A stretch of DNA of 64,000 nucleotides from Roridomyces roridus (taxonomy: Eukaryota > Basidiomycota > Agaricomycetes > Agaricales > Mycenaceae). Below, in pieces: positions 13,930 to 25,837 of the stretch. The stretch lies in NCBI GenBank assembly GCA_029378245.1, contig JARKIF010000003.1, positions 1,674,001 through 1,738,000 of the forward strand, read 5' to 3'. The translations under genes were made by a program, and so were the position numbers. Each line of letters begins with the position of its first letter. The first letter of the stretch is position 1. Below the pieces are notes generated by a model. That model was not told the DNA's origin, searched no databases, and saw only the letters and a program-made list of their open reading frames with translations.

Positions 13930-15207
13930 TTAGACAAACGTGGGATCGCGCAATTCGGTCTCGATTGCGTTTGCCAGCAGTTTGTGGACGGCTTCAGTGG
14001 GATGGCCGGAGTCTGGAGTGTGCTATGAGTGGGTGAATGTGGCTGCGAGGTCGTGCTTACCGAACCAAAAGAAGCCCTCTGGGTCGGTGCATGTGCAAAA
14101 TCCAGTAATGTTGGTGAACCCAAACTCTGAAGCGGTATCCAAGATCTGGTTGAACCACGAGTTGGAGTCGAATGTCATGATTGTCGCGTCTGGATTAGTT
14201 GCTTTGAATGCGGTGATGTGTTGAGCCAGGATAGAATTGTATAATAGGATATTGGCTTTCAGGGAAGCGGCTTTGGTTGGGCTGCCGAGGGACGAGGGGG
14301 AGCGCTCTTCGGCGGGTACGTTGATGAAGAGATGGGTGTGAAGGCCATTGTCGTGTGCTTTTTGCTGTTTTTGTGGAGTTAGTAGGTGAGCATTTTTGTG
14401 TGTTGGGATGGACGGACCACGGAGGTAAAGTACGAAGTCATCTCCGTTTCGAAGAATTCGGTAAAGTTGGAGATCTTTTCGAGAGTTGCTTTGGGGTATC
14501 TGAAGGAGAACTGGATGCTTACCGAGCTATTGCCCAGGGAATCCCCGGTATCGTTTATGCCTTGGGTTATTAGCACTTGCAGGACGGAAAACAGTTGCGC
14601 TCACCGATCCACCATGCAGTCATCGTCGAATCTTCTGGATGTGGGATGACCTCGGAAGCGTAGGTGACCCATTGCTCGACTTGATCGTCCAAAGGGACTG
14701 TAAAATTGTGGTGCAGAGGTAGGCTGGGAGAGGCGTTCATATTCAGCTGCACAACCAAAGAAAATCACATACAGATTGCCGTCGATGTCTGACCCTGCAA
14801 AAGCAAAATCCCAGAGTTGTTTGGTGCATTCCGAGGGTTCGCCCTCGAAGCATCCAGTCAAGAATTCAATCTGAAGTACAAAATCCAGATATTGTCCGAC
14901 ACCCAAGAAAATTGACGGACCCAGTTTGCTCCATCGGAGCTCGTCTTGAATGAAATGAGTCGAGCTGATACACGTATCTCGGACCCACATTTCTGAATAT
15001 GATCTGGTTTTGCAGCAGTTGCGCTGGAGTAAAGGCCAAGTCAAATGCATCCCCGATGAAACTGAAGTTTGCGTGGCCCAAGGTGCCTCCTACAAACGTG
15101 TAGGAGTCTCCAAACGCATACATGTGTGTGATAGAGTCCCAGTCAAAGGCATTGCGAGCAGCAGTAGCAACGACGGCGCCAGCGGCGAGAACGAGGAGAC
15201 GAAGCAT
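13930..15207 (-). CDS. Secreted GDSL lipase/acetylesterase (CE16-like)
   Basis: Predicted secreted SGNH/GDSL hydrolase, probably deacetylating plant polysaccharide fragments as CE16 enzymes do. About 320 residues. A signal peptide (MLRLLVLAAGAVVATAA) is followed by block I FGDSYTFVG with the nucleophile Ser, an Asn-containing GGTLGHANFSF, block III GINDTGDSL (split by an intron) and block V DSGHPTEAVHK with the catalytic Asp and His. The last exon fits when the acceptor just before DSGHPTEA is used; it ends at the stop at 13930. Several N-glycosylation sites are visible. A TATA-like stretch precedes the start near 15240. It lies head-to-head with the GT61 gene, 262 bp between start codons. 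Confidence 0.88.
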
Positions 15208-15469
15208 TATCGTAGAAAAACTGCATGATGCAAGTACTTTTATTATCCTGGAAAGAGTCCAGCAGACCAGACACGAGACTTGGAGACGGGCCGTTTGAAA
15301 CACTGTGAGTGCCAAATAACAAATTACGCGTCTGCTTCTTTGATGGCCCGGGACGGCCTGATAGCACCGTGCAGTCGCCGCCAAGTCGTTCCCGCATTCC
15401 CGCCTGCCGTCAACGCTGTCCAGACACCACCACGTATATATGTTCTAATCTCTCCCTCCACCGCCCTTC

Positions 15470-17356
15470 ATGCCCATGCCTGTCGCCCGCGCCTTGACGC
15501 GCAGAGACGCCGTTCTCTTGCTGCTCGGCGCATCCATCATGCACATTTTTTCTCTATTTTTTCCTCAGGAAATAACACCCCAGGAAATTCTCATCGACGC
15601 CGCCCGGGAGGTCTACCCTCCAGATCCTCCCGAGCCGGTCTACATCACCCAGACGACCACTCTCGTGACAACCACCACCCTCAATGCTCAGCCGACTGCT
15701 GGTCCCATTTCGCCCGCCCCCATAGACTTGTCGCTCGAGATTCCCGAGACTGAAATAATCTCATGGGCACCGGGGTTCACGCTTTTCAAAAATCTCTACA
15801 TGTCCAATGGCACCTTCTTCGTCGTCTCCAACACACCCTCTGCCGACTTTCCAGAAGTGCGCATGATGACCAGCAATCCTATGGAAGCCAAGGCGTCTGA
15901 GGTACTTTGTCGACTCTTTATCTGTTATCGTGCTCATGAATGACCAGGAAAATATAAGAATGCGCGAACCGACACGGTATCATATGGATTTCCTGACACC
16001 TGTTGGGGCTGCGCGCCTATGGGGCGCCGATGTCCGCCAAGGGCGGAGCCACCGCATCCTTTCTGTCGACGGGAACACGGTGCGTGGTCCTGCCATCGTC
16101 GTTCCAGCCTCACTGACGCCGTTGGACAGATTCTCGTCAATGAACCAACACAGTTCCTGCGGTATGTTAATTTCAGCGCCTGCCATCCATCCGTGCCTTA
16201 TGTCTGTTATGAAAAGGCACTATTATCATCTAGTTGCCGAACTATTCTTTGGTGTGCAAGCCTTCTGGCATGGCGCGTTCACCACGCCATCGGACGATCC
16301 CGACCGAGAATACTCGCTCGGCCCGCACCCGGCCCCGCCGCCAATACACCGCATCATCTTTGCCCGGTCGAACGCGGATGGCTGGCGGGACAGCCCGGGG
16401 TTCAACGCCTACTTTATGCGCGCTGCGTTCCCCGCCACGACGATCGAAGTGGAGGAGGATTGGGAGGACCGTGTCACGATAACTTCGACTCGTGACCGCG
16501 CCTGGCATTTCCCGATGCTCCTGTTGACCGATAGGAGCGCCTCTTTCCGCGGAGAAATCTGCGGAAGCCAGACACAGCGCATCGCTGCAGAGGCTTTTGA
16601 GGCCATGCACCGAAAGGACCAGCTCGTAGGCATCCGCGTCGGGGGCTGGTGGGAGCCTATACGGAGCGCGGTACTGCGTTTTGCTGGTGCGCCAGTTGAG
16701 CTGCCCAATAATTCCGAGCAAGTCGTGCACTCGTCGGACGTCGCAGAGGGCGATCCGAGGTTACCGATGCCAGCAAAGGTGGTGATCACCTATGTTAGTC
16801 GGCAGAGTGCAGGGAACCGGAAACTGACGGAAGAGAGCCACCAGGATCTCGTCGAATCTTTGAACAAGCTCGTCGAGCGACGCAGCGAATGGGAGCTCCA
16901 GATCGTCGAAGCGGAGAAGCTGACCAAGGATGAGCAGCTGAGAATCATGGCTCGCACCACGGTGTTGCTGGGAGTGCATGGTAATGCGTCTTCCTCCTTG
17001 TGAAGATGTTCTGAATCCCAAGTTCCAGGTAATGGGCTTACCCATCTCGTTATGATGCCACCCACTCGTATCTCGACTGTGATCGAGATATTCTATCCTG
17101 GAGGATTCGCACACGACTATCAATGGACAACTCGTGCCCTAGGCATGAAGCATTTCGCGGTGTGGAATGACACGTACGTGACCTTGCGTCTCTCTCTTCT
17201 TTTCATTCACCCATGCACCCCAGCTATCGAACCGAGGGGGTGGGCGAAGGCAAGCCTCGCGTAGATTACCCTGAAGGTTTCCAAAAGGACTATATCCCGG
17301 CCCATGGGCCTTCGATCTCACAGTTGATTGAGGATCGAGTGGATGGACGGCTGTAA
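15470..17356 (+). CDS. Glycosyltransferase family 61 (DUF563) type II membrane protein
   Basis: Golgi-type glycosyltransferase related to GT61 xylosyl/GlcNAc transferases. The N-terminus has a short cytosolic piece and one signal anchor (AVLLLLGASIMHIFSLFF), then a Pro/Thr-rich stem. The catalytic region carries RHYYHLVAELFFGVQAFWHG, HRIIFARSNADGW, a long loop, ITYVSRQSAGNRKLTEESH, and the conserved C-terminal part GVHGNGLTHLVMM, VIEIFYPGGFAHDYQW and LGMKHFAVWNDT. The final exon begins TYRTEGVG. About 500 residues with six or so introns. Substrate and linkage cannot be read from sequence. It is followed 298 bp downstream on the same strand by the MADS-box gene. Confidence 0.87.
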
Positions 17357-17654
17357 GGCTGGGAGGTACTTACATGGGTGTATTATAATTGCTGTATATT
17401 TATTTTGCAAGCCCCTGCGCGCGCCGCCGACCCGGGGATGAATCAATTGTGAGACAGATTTGGAAGCAGGACCCCGGTCAGTGCAAGCGTGGGACAGTTT
17501 CTCTTTGTCGCTGTATACGGACCTTTTATAGAGCCAACCCCAGTTTGGTGTCCTGTATCCCCACTCGCTCCTTCATCTGCTATCCTCTACGCCGCCGACT
17601 CGGACGTTGCATTACACCACCACAGTCAGTCTTTTTCTTATTCTTTACATCTTC

Positions 17655-18968
17655 ATGGCTTTCCGTCCGTCCAACCCTTATTCTTACCCGGACGTTCCTC
17701 CTCCTTCCCTTTCTGGTCTGTCCTACGATCAGTCTTCACATACCAGTTCTTCCACACCAGATCCAATGCGGAAACGCCAGCGCACCCTCGACATGCACTC
17801 TGGTGCTCCCGGCTCCAACGACGGCCTCGACGCGAACCCCGTCGGCGACAACGCGTTTATCGCCGACCACGACGCGGTGGACAGTGCCGGCGACGACGAC
17901 GACGAGGACGAGAAGCCAAAGAGTGGCCAGAAGCAAGGCCGTCGCAAAATAAAGATCGAGTTCATCCAGGACAAATCGAGACGCCATATCACCTTCTCCA
18001 AAAGGAAAGCTGGTGAGTGTTCTTCTCGCCCAATCCATCCTGTTCCGGTCTCACATTCCTTTTCAAGGCATTATGAAAAAGGTTTCTTACTTGCCTTTTT
18101 TTCTCCTCACTCCTCACTCGACAAACAGGCATACGAACTTTCGACGCTCACCGGCACCCAAGTCCTTCTTCTCGTCGTGTCAGAAACCGGCCTCGTGTAC
18201 ACGTTTACGACCGCCAAACTGCAACCCCTTGTCACGCAACCCGAAGGCAAGAATCTCATCCAAGCATGCCTCAACGCCCCTCACGGCACTCTCCCGTCCT
18301 CCCTACCGGTCGGTACACCCCTTGGACGGGCAGCCCCTATGGGGGGACAAGGAGGTCCACCCGTGTCGAACAACATGCCGGGCGGCCTCTCCATCAGTGG
18401 AGGTCCCGCCAACTCGGCGAGCAAGGAGGATGACGACCCAAACGATGACGACGAAGCGCCACACGGTGGTCGTGCAACTACAGGTGAAAAGCGTCGCCGT
18501 CGCTCTTCCACCACCAACGCCTCAGCAGGAACACCTTCCTCCAATACACGTGGAGCAACATCTCCTGGCTCTGCCCCTCCCCCGCCGCTCTCGATTCCCT
18601 CTGGGGGACCAGCGCCGCAGCACTCGCACTCTGGCCAGCCCTCGCAGATCGCCCTTGGCTCGCCAACGTCGCCACAACAGCAACACCAGCCACCTGCGAC
18701 CTCGCCCGGGCAATATTCCGCTGGCGGCTCGTACGGACACCACCCATCTCAGCAACCACACCACCAGCAACCGCAGCACGACGGCCAGCTTTATCCGTCG
18801 CATCTCATGAGCCCGACCTCATACTCTTACCCTCCGGGTAGTGCGCCCCCGCCGCAAGGTGCGTCGGGTGGACAGCAGCTCGGTGGGTTGGCTGCTGCTG
18901 CGGCTCAGCATGGGCACTGGGCTGCGCCTCCCCAAGGGCAGGTGCAGGGCGGGGGTTACAGGCGATGA
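17655..18968 (+). CDS. MCM1: MADS-box transcription factor, MCM1/SRF type
   Basis: Nuclear DNA-binding factor recognising CArG/P-box sites, controlling cell cycle and mating genes in fungi. About 403 residues. Residues 80-95 are a run of Asp/Glu/Lys preceding the MADS domain (about 95-152): GRRKIKIEFIQDKSRRHITF, SKRKAGIMKKAYELSTLTG, QVLLLVVSETGLVYTF. The domain is assembled from three exons, the middle one a 14-nt microexon at 18068-18081 encoding the end of Gly plus Ile-Met-Lys-Lys. The C-terminal 240 residues are low complexity, rich in Pro, Gly, Ser, Gln and His with an Ala run, as in other fungal Mcm1 activators. ATG 17655 is the first in-frame ATG. Confidence 0.95.
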   Translation: MAFRPSNPYSYPDVPPPSLSGLSYDQSSHTSSSTPDPMRKRQRTLDMHSGAPGSNDGLDANPVGDNAFIADHDAVDSAGDDDDEDEKPKSGQKQGRRKIKIEFIQDKSRRHITFSKRKAGECSSRPIHPVPVSHSFSRHYEKGFLLAFFSPHSSLDKQAYELSTLTGTQVLLLVVSETGLVYTFTTAKLQPLVTQPEGKNLIQACLNAPHGTLPSSLPVGTPLGRAAPMGGQGGPPVSNNMPGGLSISGGPANSASKEDDDPNDDDEAPHGGRATTGEKRRRRSSTTNASAGTPSSNTRGATSPGSAPPPPLSIPSGGPAPQHSHSGQPSQIALGSPTSPQQQHQPPATSPGQYSAGGSYGHHPSQQPHHQQPQHDGQLYPSHLMSPTSYSYPPGSAPPPQGASGGQQLGGLAAAAAQHGHWAAPPQGQVQGGGYRR

Positions 18969-19950
18969 TGACGAATAGTGTGTATGTTCTCTTCGACTGG
19001 CTACTACGCTGACTGTTTCTAGATGCTTTCAGGTTTATCTCAGAATGATACTTATGCAGCAGCCTTGCTTTCTTTCGGCCCCGTAAACTTGTATATCATC
19101 CTTATGTTGTGTAACCACACCATATCTTTCTTGCATCGTCTCGCTCGACGTGTATTTTTTACACATGTGAATTAAACCTCCGTGTTTGGCGCGGAGTTGA
19201 ACGCCGTTAGTCGGAACGGCTGCTGCACGAGGGGCACGGGTTCACCCTCTGACACCGCGTATCGAAGCAAGTCGACACCAATGAGACCGCGAAAGGAAAT
19301 ATCTCTACCAAAATTGCTCCTCCACGTCACTACGCGTGATCCTTATCGGGTGGCAATCATCAATCTCCAACCCGAAACGGCTAGCTTCCGTGCAGCGCAT
19401 GGGGTCCGACGGGACCAGATTGCAATAATGCAATTGTATGTTACTTACCCACCCGGCGTCTGCGGAGCGCCTTTGTCATGGTATTTTTAACACCTTGCGT
19501 GCGTGCCTGGGAGAAAGCAAGGTGGCGAGCAAATCGGGAGAGTTTCGACGCCGAGCGAAGAACAATTGACACTCCTTTACGGCGGCGCGCGTTCGTAAAC
19601 TCAATTTTCCTCACACCAGCGACCAATCGGCGCCGGCAGGAGCCACGCACGAGGGCGCCGCTCAAACGACCCCTGGGATGCAGGCAGATACAAGTACAGC
19701 TATGTTTAATTAAATAGGATACAGACAACAACGTGTAGAGGAAATATAAAGATATCAGCAGAAGATGGCCCAAAAAGAAAGATTCCTTCTTTTGGATTCG
19801 AGGAGTAGTGCCTTCATACGGAAGGTCCAATCTGCCTCCGTGAGACCCCTTTTGGCGCAAACGTCAAAACGATCGTCCCACCATAAATGGTAGTGGACGA
19901 ATTCGGCCAAAGATGTAGATGAAGCAATAGCAATCGCCTCACTCGTCTTG
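18969..19950. other. Intergenic stretch, no gene recognised
   Basis: Nearly 1 kb holding the 3' region of the MADS gene and of the convergent methyltransferase. A minus-strand frame at 19755-20363 overlaps the methyltransferase tail in another frame and includes LAEFVHYHLWWDDRF. I could not find a splice joining it to the gene, so it is not annotated. No repeat or RNA gene seen. Confidence 0.5.
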
Positions 19951-22900
19951 CTATGGCTTCCACGCCGCAAATACGCGTATGGACCGACTGAGCCTTCGCT
20001 CAGGTGGGATACTCGATGCCGTGCTTCGCTCTGATCTCGTCTCGGGCAGCGAGCTCCTGTGATCACTATCGTGGTCATACTGTCCGACAGTGTCAATGGA
20101 CCTCCTCCTTTGATGCCGTTCAAAGGACGTCTTGACCTTTCGCCTTTGCTGCGTCTTCCATTGATCCCAGCGTTCGCAGGCCGCAACAAACACCTTGCGG
20201 TCTTGCGAAGGCGCAAGCGACATGCAAGGCCACGCAAACTGCTCATGAAGAGCCGAGCCAATCGCCATATGGTCCCGCATATCCCTAAACGACAGTTTAG
20301 ACGCAGAAGCAGCAAAGTAAATTGAAACAACCTACATCTCAAACTTGACCAAAAGGCCGTCAAAATCCTCTCGCGTCAAGTTGAGGACCGTCGTTTTAAA
20401 TGCGTCCGCGGCAGGGTTGTTCTTGGCCAGCGGAGGCCGCGAAGAACCCGGTGTCATTTCCGTAGCAAGGGAGCCCGTCCGAGGCCGCCCCGCCGCCCGC
20501 TCTGCCTGAACACGCGCCTGGTATGACTTGACCCACTCCCACATCGCCTCGGAACACCCGAGGATCTCCGCGGTGCGTAGTGCAAGATGCATATTGAGGC
20601 TCCGCACATCAATGTTGAACGTCGCATTAGGTAGGCGATTCTTGAGCGCCGGAACAGGTCTGGCAGCCGCTTTCCCGTTCGTCTGTCCCTCCGGGTGAAG
20701 AACAGACGACTCGAGAGCAGGCAACCCAGATATATGTCGAACAGGAGAAAGGGCAGGGAATGAAGATCGGTTCGAAGGCGAAAAGGCAGACATTCGCGCA
20801 TCGTCAATCAACACATAACGCGATTCACGTTTGATAAGATCGTGCATGTTCACATAACGCTGCTCGTCCGACAGCGTAGAATCATCGCTGAACGTAGCAC
20901 TCCGGGGGCTACCCGGTACATTCGAGCTCGTCTTGGACGTCATCGACTGTCGGCGCCGCGGACTAGGGATAATAGCATCTCTGGCATCATCCGAATCCGT
21001 CTCATCTTCCGTTAGCTCTTCGATAGGAGGCTTCGCCAGCGGTGGCGGAAAGGTCAGTTGCAACGGTGGATGCGTCCGAACATCTGACAACTCCGAGGTC
21101 AGTATTCGTCTCAAGAAACAACTTTATGCACCTTTAAAATATAAACCAACAAGATTCGCGAGTAATGACAGTGGTGAAAGGTTGATGAACCGGGTAGCGT
21201 TCATCTCGTTATAAATACCCTCGAGTAAGGAATGATCCCTCGGATTGGGCGGTGGTTTGGGTAAAGAACGGAGCAGAAACGGGGCGATGGAAGGTTTTGC
21301 TGTCCCAGCCCCTGTACTTTGTGTTGGTGGAGTCCACGGCGCCGGAGTATGATTGTTCAAGGACGGAACCAAAGTCGACGTCGAGTAACCTCGAGGTTTC
21401 ACGCGCGCCGCGGTCGAGGATCCCGGACCATGTAGCGACGCCGTCGAGGTGGTGTTCAGACGGAGGGGTCCTGATGTACGTCCCTGGAATGAATGTCGTG
21501 TGCTAGGTGTTTTCTTCAACTCCCGTGGCGGCTCGGTTTCATGCTCTAAGGAAGTCTCTTCTTGAATGAGAGTTTCGAGCATCGGAAGCGGCGAGACTGT
21601 GCGCGGGGGAGTCGCAGGAATAGCGCCAAAACTCGTGTTGGGTGTCGGCGCATCAAAAGACACACGCGAACCGCCAGAACCAGTCAAAACCGACTCGTCG
21701 TCCTCGTTTTCACCGTCAGTGGTGAACGAATCGCGTCGTGCAAACAGCATGTCCGATGCCACATCCGAGTCCGAGTCCGATTCATCGTCCGCAGTCTTGC
21801 CGGGAAAAAATAAATCCTCCTCGATCAACTGCGAAATAAGCATCTTGACCCGCTCAATGGTGCGTAACATACCTCAAACGCGCCACCAGGCTTCAACACC
21901 CGCACAATTTCCTCAAAGAGACGGTCCCACTTGGCGGATATCAGTCCCGTGTTGTTATTCTCACGTAACCACGAACGTACCTTGTCTTCTGGCACCCCTA
22001 GAGCAATCCGTTTGATGTGCCTGATTATTTGTCAAGTCTTCATCGCATACCCACACACACGCACCCACTTACACATAATCGAACTCATCAGCCTCGAACG
22101 GGAGCCCTTCCAGACTGTAGCATACGATCGTCAGCTGAACCCACTCGGACAGCGGAATAGATGCCGTACAAATTGGCTTGCACCCAAGTAATTCGTGTCG
22201 CCAGTCCTGACGCCCCAAGATTGGGGTGCAACGGGACGATATCCATCCCTAACAACAGATTAGATGCTAGAGGACTTGCCGTCGGCCACGTACCAACAAA
22301 GTGACAATTCTGTCCCATCATTCAGTTTTTATCTCGTTCGGTGCAACCTGGACAACGTACCGGCCATGCCATGCCGCAATTTAGGATCCATGTCCCCGTG
22401 CCTGTGGAGAGAATCTTTGAATCAGCGCCACTGCACCACAATTTATCGCAAAGGTGGCGACTGACCACAACCAATGTCCAACCTGTCATACGATGAGATA
22501 CTTCTCGGTATGATAGGAGAGCTTACACTTTGGTTGGCGGGGTAGGAAACACATGCCACGTTAGACTATCACAGATTCTCTGGCAGGCCATCGTCTCCCA
22601 AACATCCCTGCAAAAGAGCGGATCAATCAAAGTGATCAGGCACGACGTCGGGTGGTCACGCGATAAGATTTTCAGGAACATGAACTCACAGGTCAAGAAC
22701 CTCTCTGGCATAACTGCGCGGATAAGGGACCTCTTCGCGGTCATACGCGTGGTGCCTGACGCCCATTTGCATCAATGTATTCTCCGCGGGGCCGCCTTTG
22801 ATGACGAATTGGGCGGCACGCGCACTCATATTCCGGCGCAGTTCTTGCAGGATCGTCCGGTCCGCAGTTGAGAATTTGGGGTCATGCGTGGTCGTGTGAT

Positions 22901-23813
22901 GTGTGGAAGGCGGGGTGATGTGAGGCGTAGGTGTAGGCGTTAAATCATCAGGTGAACTGGCTTCTAGAGTCGAAATCGTGGGCACGGGACCGCTCGAGGC
23001 CTTGAGAGGAAGAGAAGGCCGGACTGTCGCAGCACTGGGAATTTTGTGAAGCACCCTGGGGGATGAGGTGGGGGAACGCGTAGGTGACACGGCCGAGACG
23101 GAAGGACGGGGTGACGCAGTGGGCTGAGGGACGGCTTGGGAGCGAAGAGCAGGCACCTTTGCGCCTGTACTTTTGCGGCGGCGAACAAGCGGCATGTCGT
23201 TGAAGGAAAGCAAGGAGCTGGTCGATGCGCGAGTCTAGAGGACGGGATAAGTGGCCCGCATGAAACGCGCAAGACGAATAATTGGGCTTAATTGGTCTTA
23301 CCTGGCGCGTCTGGGTATGGTTAGCTTGCGGGGCTGGTGCGGTTCCATTGATACCCGGATCGGTGTTGGTTGCGGCCGGGTCGTTATAAGTCGGGGCAGG
23401 AAAAAGTTCCCAAGGGAGCACGTCCTCAGTGCGGCCCGTAGCAGTCGTGGTTGCCTGATTATCGCGTTCGTCGACGACGACGACGGGGAGTTCGTCGGTC
23501 GGTGCATTGACCGGGAAGAACTCCCACGGAGTAACCTAATAAGTGGTGAACATAATGAGTGCTGTGCCAAAAAGATGCTAGCAGCGCCAGAGACCTCCTC
23601 GCGAGTCCCCGTTGCGGTTGACGGTCTTTTTTGCTTTTTTTTAGGGTCTGAGGCACGAGCAGGATTGCGCGGGGGTCTGGGAGGAAGAGAAGGTGTGGTC
23701 GTGTGGGACGTGAGAGTAGTAGCCGAATGACGCTTCTTGAGGGTATGAGAAGACGATTTCGGCCGTTCTGGGGAGGGCAACACCTCGAATGGACTTGTCG
23801 CGGGGAGCTTCAT
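19951..23813 (-). CDS. Large SAM-dependent methyltransferase with disordered flanks
   Basis: Predicted class I methyltransferase, roughly 950 residues, many exons. The N-terminal 350 residues are Pro/Ser/Thr-rich and include two related PWEFFP/PWELFP motifs. Then comes a conserved helix block (QFVIKGGPAENTLMQMGVRH) and the Rossmann core: motif I VLDIGCGTGTW (built from three small exons at 22380-22540), FVGMDIVP, the acidic-loop region LEGLPFEADEFDYVHIK, and VRVLKPGGAFE. After motif III an acidic, Ser-rich insertion of several hundred residues separates the core from a C-terminal helical part (SEAMWEWVKSY, RDHMAIGSALHEQFAWPC) ending IRVFAAWKP. First in-frame ATG is 23813; the frame extends to 23855 only with GTG. 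The 3' end is less certain. Substrate unknown; similar proteins are common in mushrooms. Confidence 0.8.
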
Positions 23814-23893
23814 GCACGGACTAGGCGGAGTCGGGAAGACATGATGGTGGGCCACTGATCAAGGATCGACGAGAAAGATAATTTCATATTTGG

Positions 23894-25484
23894 TTAGGCA
23901 TCTCTATTAAGTGTATCCACATTGGCACTCTCATCGCTCTCCAGACCGTAAACCAGCCCTAGTGCAACCTGGGCCGCCGCCTTTCTACGCTCTTCCTCGT
24001 CTGTCATCCCGGCGATTTCAGCCTTCATTCCCTCCAACGCACTCATCACCCGTGAGAGGTCAAATGGCGCCATGTGGTATTCACCCGAGTCCCCGCCCGC
24101 CTCATCGGCTTCCAAGGGAAGACCAAATATCCGTGCACTCATCGCTTCCACCTCTGCATCGGTTGGCAGCTCTGCATCTTCTTCGTCCTCTGGCCTCTTG
24201 CTCCCAGACGCCCACTCTTCGGCCCCTTGCGTCAAATCCTGCGCGCTCCCAAGCGAACTGTAGTTGTAGAGCTTGTGGGCCTGTAGCCCTTGAGCGCTGT
24301 CACCTTCGTCGTCCCAAGCATCTGCATCGAACGATTCATCCTCCGCTGGCGGCGCGGACACGAACACGGTGAAATCGTCGTCGAAACCGAAACCTCCCTC
24401 CTTGCCTTCTTCGGCGACGCTTTCGTTCCAGCCTTCCATTGACGGCACCTCTATGGGGGAAGTCACCGTGTCCTCGGCACTCCGCCATGGATCCTCGTTC
24501 TCGAGCCAATGACTGAGCTCCTTCATCTCCTCTTCCCGCCTGCTGTGGAACAGTGGCGGTGACGGGGCAGGATCGTCGTCGTTGTCTAATGAGCCTCGCG
24601 CCCACTCCCAGTTGCGTTTGTTCTTCAGACCTGTCTTGGACGGCGACGCGACCATGGACGGCCACATGATCGTGCTAAGGGCATCCAAAACACGGGGCAG
24701 ACCAGGGTTGTCTGAATATATCAATTACCGGCTGTCCAAATGCCAGAAAATAAAAGACACACCTTGTCCAAATGGTCCCTCGTCTCTAGATGATTGCTCC
24801 TCCGACACATCGACAAACTCGAATCCATGTTCCGACAGGAATTCGTCAACATCCGTCTCTTCTTCGTCATCTTGTTCCTCGTCCTTTTCCCCGTCGCTGG
24901 CTACGCGTACAGCAAGCGCGACTTCCGGCTCTGCGCCACGCATATCTCCTGCGAGCCGCGCAATGTGGTCTTTGTACGCCTGAATAGATGTAAAGTCTGT
25001 AGGTAGATAGTAGAAACATGACATACCCCGCCTTTACCCCAGACGAATAACACTGCTGGAGCCTCGCGCACCGTGTGCGGGCTTAGTCCCGTGACGGTGT
25101 GCACAGCAAAGTGGACCGCGGCAGAGTAATATTTGTTGGAAAGTGTCCAGGGAATACGCGTTGATGCGCCAAGGGCGGGTGGAGACGATTCGGCAGATGC
25201 TGATTCGATTTCAGGCTGTTCCGGAGGTGCAGGATCGGCATCAGCAGGGAGCGGGGCACTTGGATTCAGAGCCTGGATGCCTGGTTAGGCCATCAGCTGT
25301 GTGAGAGACGCAGCGAGCGCAGCGCGTACGGCCAATCAAGGCAACCGCACGGTCGAGCGAGGCTGAAACAGCTAGAATGCGACAGAGAGGACTGTCGGGC
25401 GAAATCTCTTTGAGAATATAAGATTGGGAAACCATTGGACAAGAGAAACTTACCAGATGTGTGGACGATGGAGTCGGTGGACAT
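23894..25484 (-). CDS. AAGAB/p34-like alpha/gamma-adaptin-binding protein (Irc6 family)
   Basis: Cytosolic chaperone-like factor that in animals stabilises AP-1/AP-2 adaptor subunits for clathrin coat assembly. About 480 residues. The N-terminal pseudo-GTPase part includes ILAVSASLDRAVALIGR and ALNPSAPLP, then WTLSNKYYSAAVHFAVH and AVLFVWGKGG. The family hallmark FLSEHGFEFVDV is followed by NPGLPRVLDALSTIMWPSM. The C-terminus is acidic and ends with helices resembling the AAGAB tail (LSRVMSALEGMKAEIAGM). Start at 25484 (MSTDSIVHTS); introns follow after HTS, after LIGR, after GKGG and after GPFGQ. Divergent from the E2/F-box gene. Confidence 0.83.
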
Positions 25485-25837
25485 GGGCAGAAGCAGAGCG
25501 CGAACGTTTGATGGGCTGGCGGGCCGTTTGATCCGACGGATCTCTTTTCGGACTTTAGTACACTCTGTTTGTGTTTAACTTTCTCTCGTTTTATCTCGGG
25601 AATTATCCATAGACCTTCTGGACAACTTCCCCTCGTTGCTAATACGTGCTCTTTTTGACTCACCAAGTCCATCTTCGCACCCGAGGATGAATTGCATATT
25701 CAGACCTAGCCAATACGTGCTCTCTTTGACTCACCAAAGCCGTCTTCGCACCCGACGATGAATTGCATATTCAGACCCAGTCATTCTGACACTTGGGCCT
25801 CGTATACTTAAAGGAGCGCCCCCTCTTGCAAACATGT
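25485..25837. promoter_or_regulatory. Divergent promoter region containing a 71-bp tandem duplication
   Basis: The interval separates the start codons of the AAGAB-like gene and the E2/F-box gene. It holds two adjacent near-identical 71-bp units (see the repeat entry) directly upstream of the E2/F-box start. Confidence 0.55.
25641..25782. repeat. Two-copy tandem repeat, 71-bp period
   Basis: Unit 1 begins AATACGTGCTCTTTTTGACT at 25641 and unit 2 begins AATACGTGCTCTCTTTGACT at 25712. Both continue through TTCGCACCCGA and GATGAATTGCATATTCAGAC with only a few substitutions and no indels visible. The duplication ends about 55 bp before the start codon of the E2/F-box gene. Confidence 0.9.

Noticed and set aside
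13204..14028. 274-residue plus-strand frame rich in Leu and Pro
   Set aside because: Out-of-frame shadow of the Pro/Ala repeat linker of the VAP gene, running into the 3' region and the antisense of the esterase.
18013..18810. 265-residue plus-strand frame and two 93-residue minus frames
   Set aside because: Shadows of the low-complexity tail of the MADS factor; no family resemblance.
19755..19950. Minus-strand frame containing LAEFVHYHLWWDDRF
   Set aside because: Looked protein-like, but no acceptable splice links it to the methyltransferase and there is no own start; kept only as a possible alternative end.
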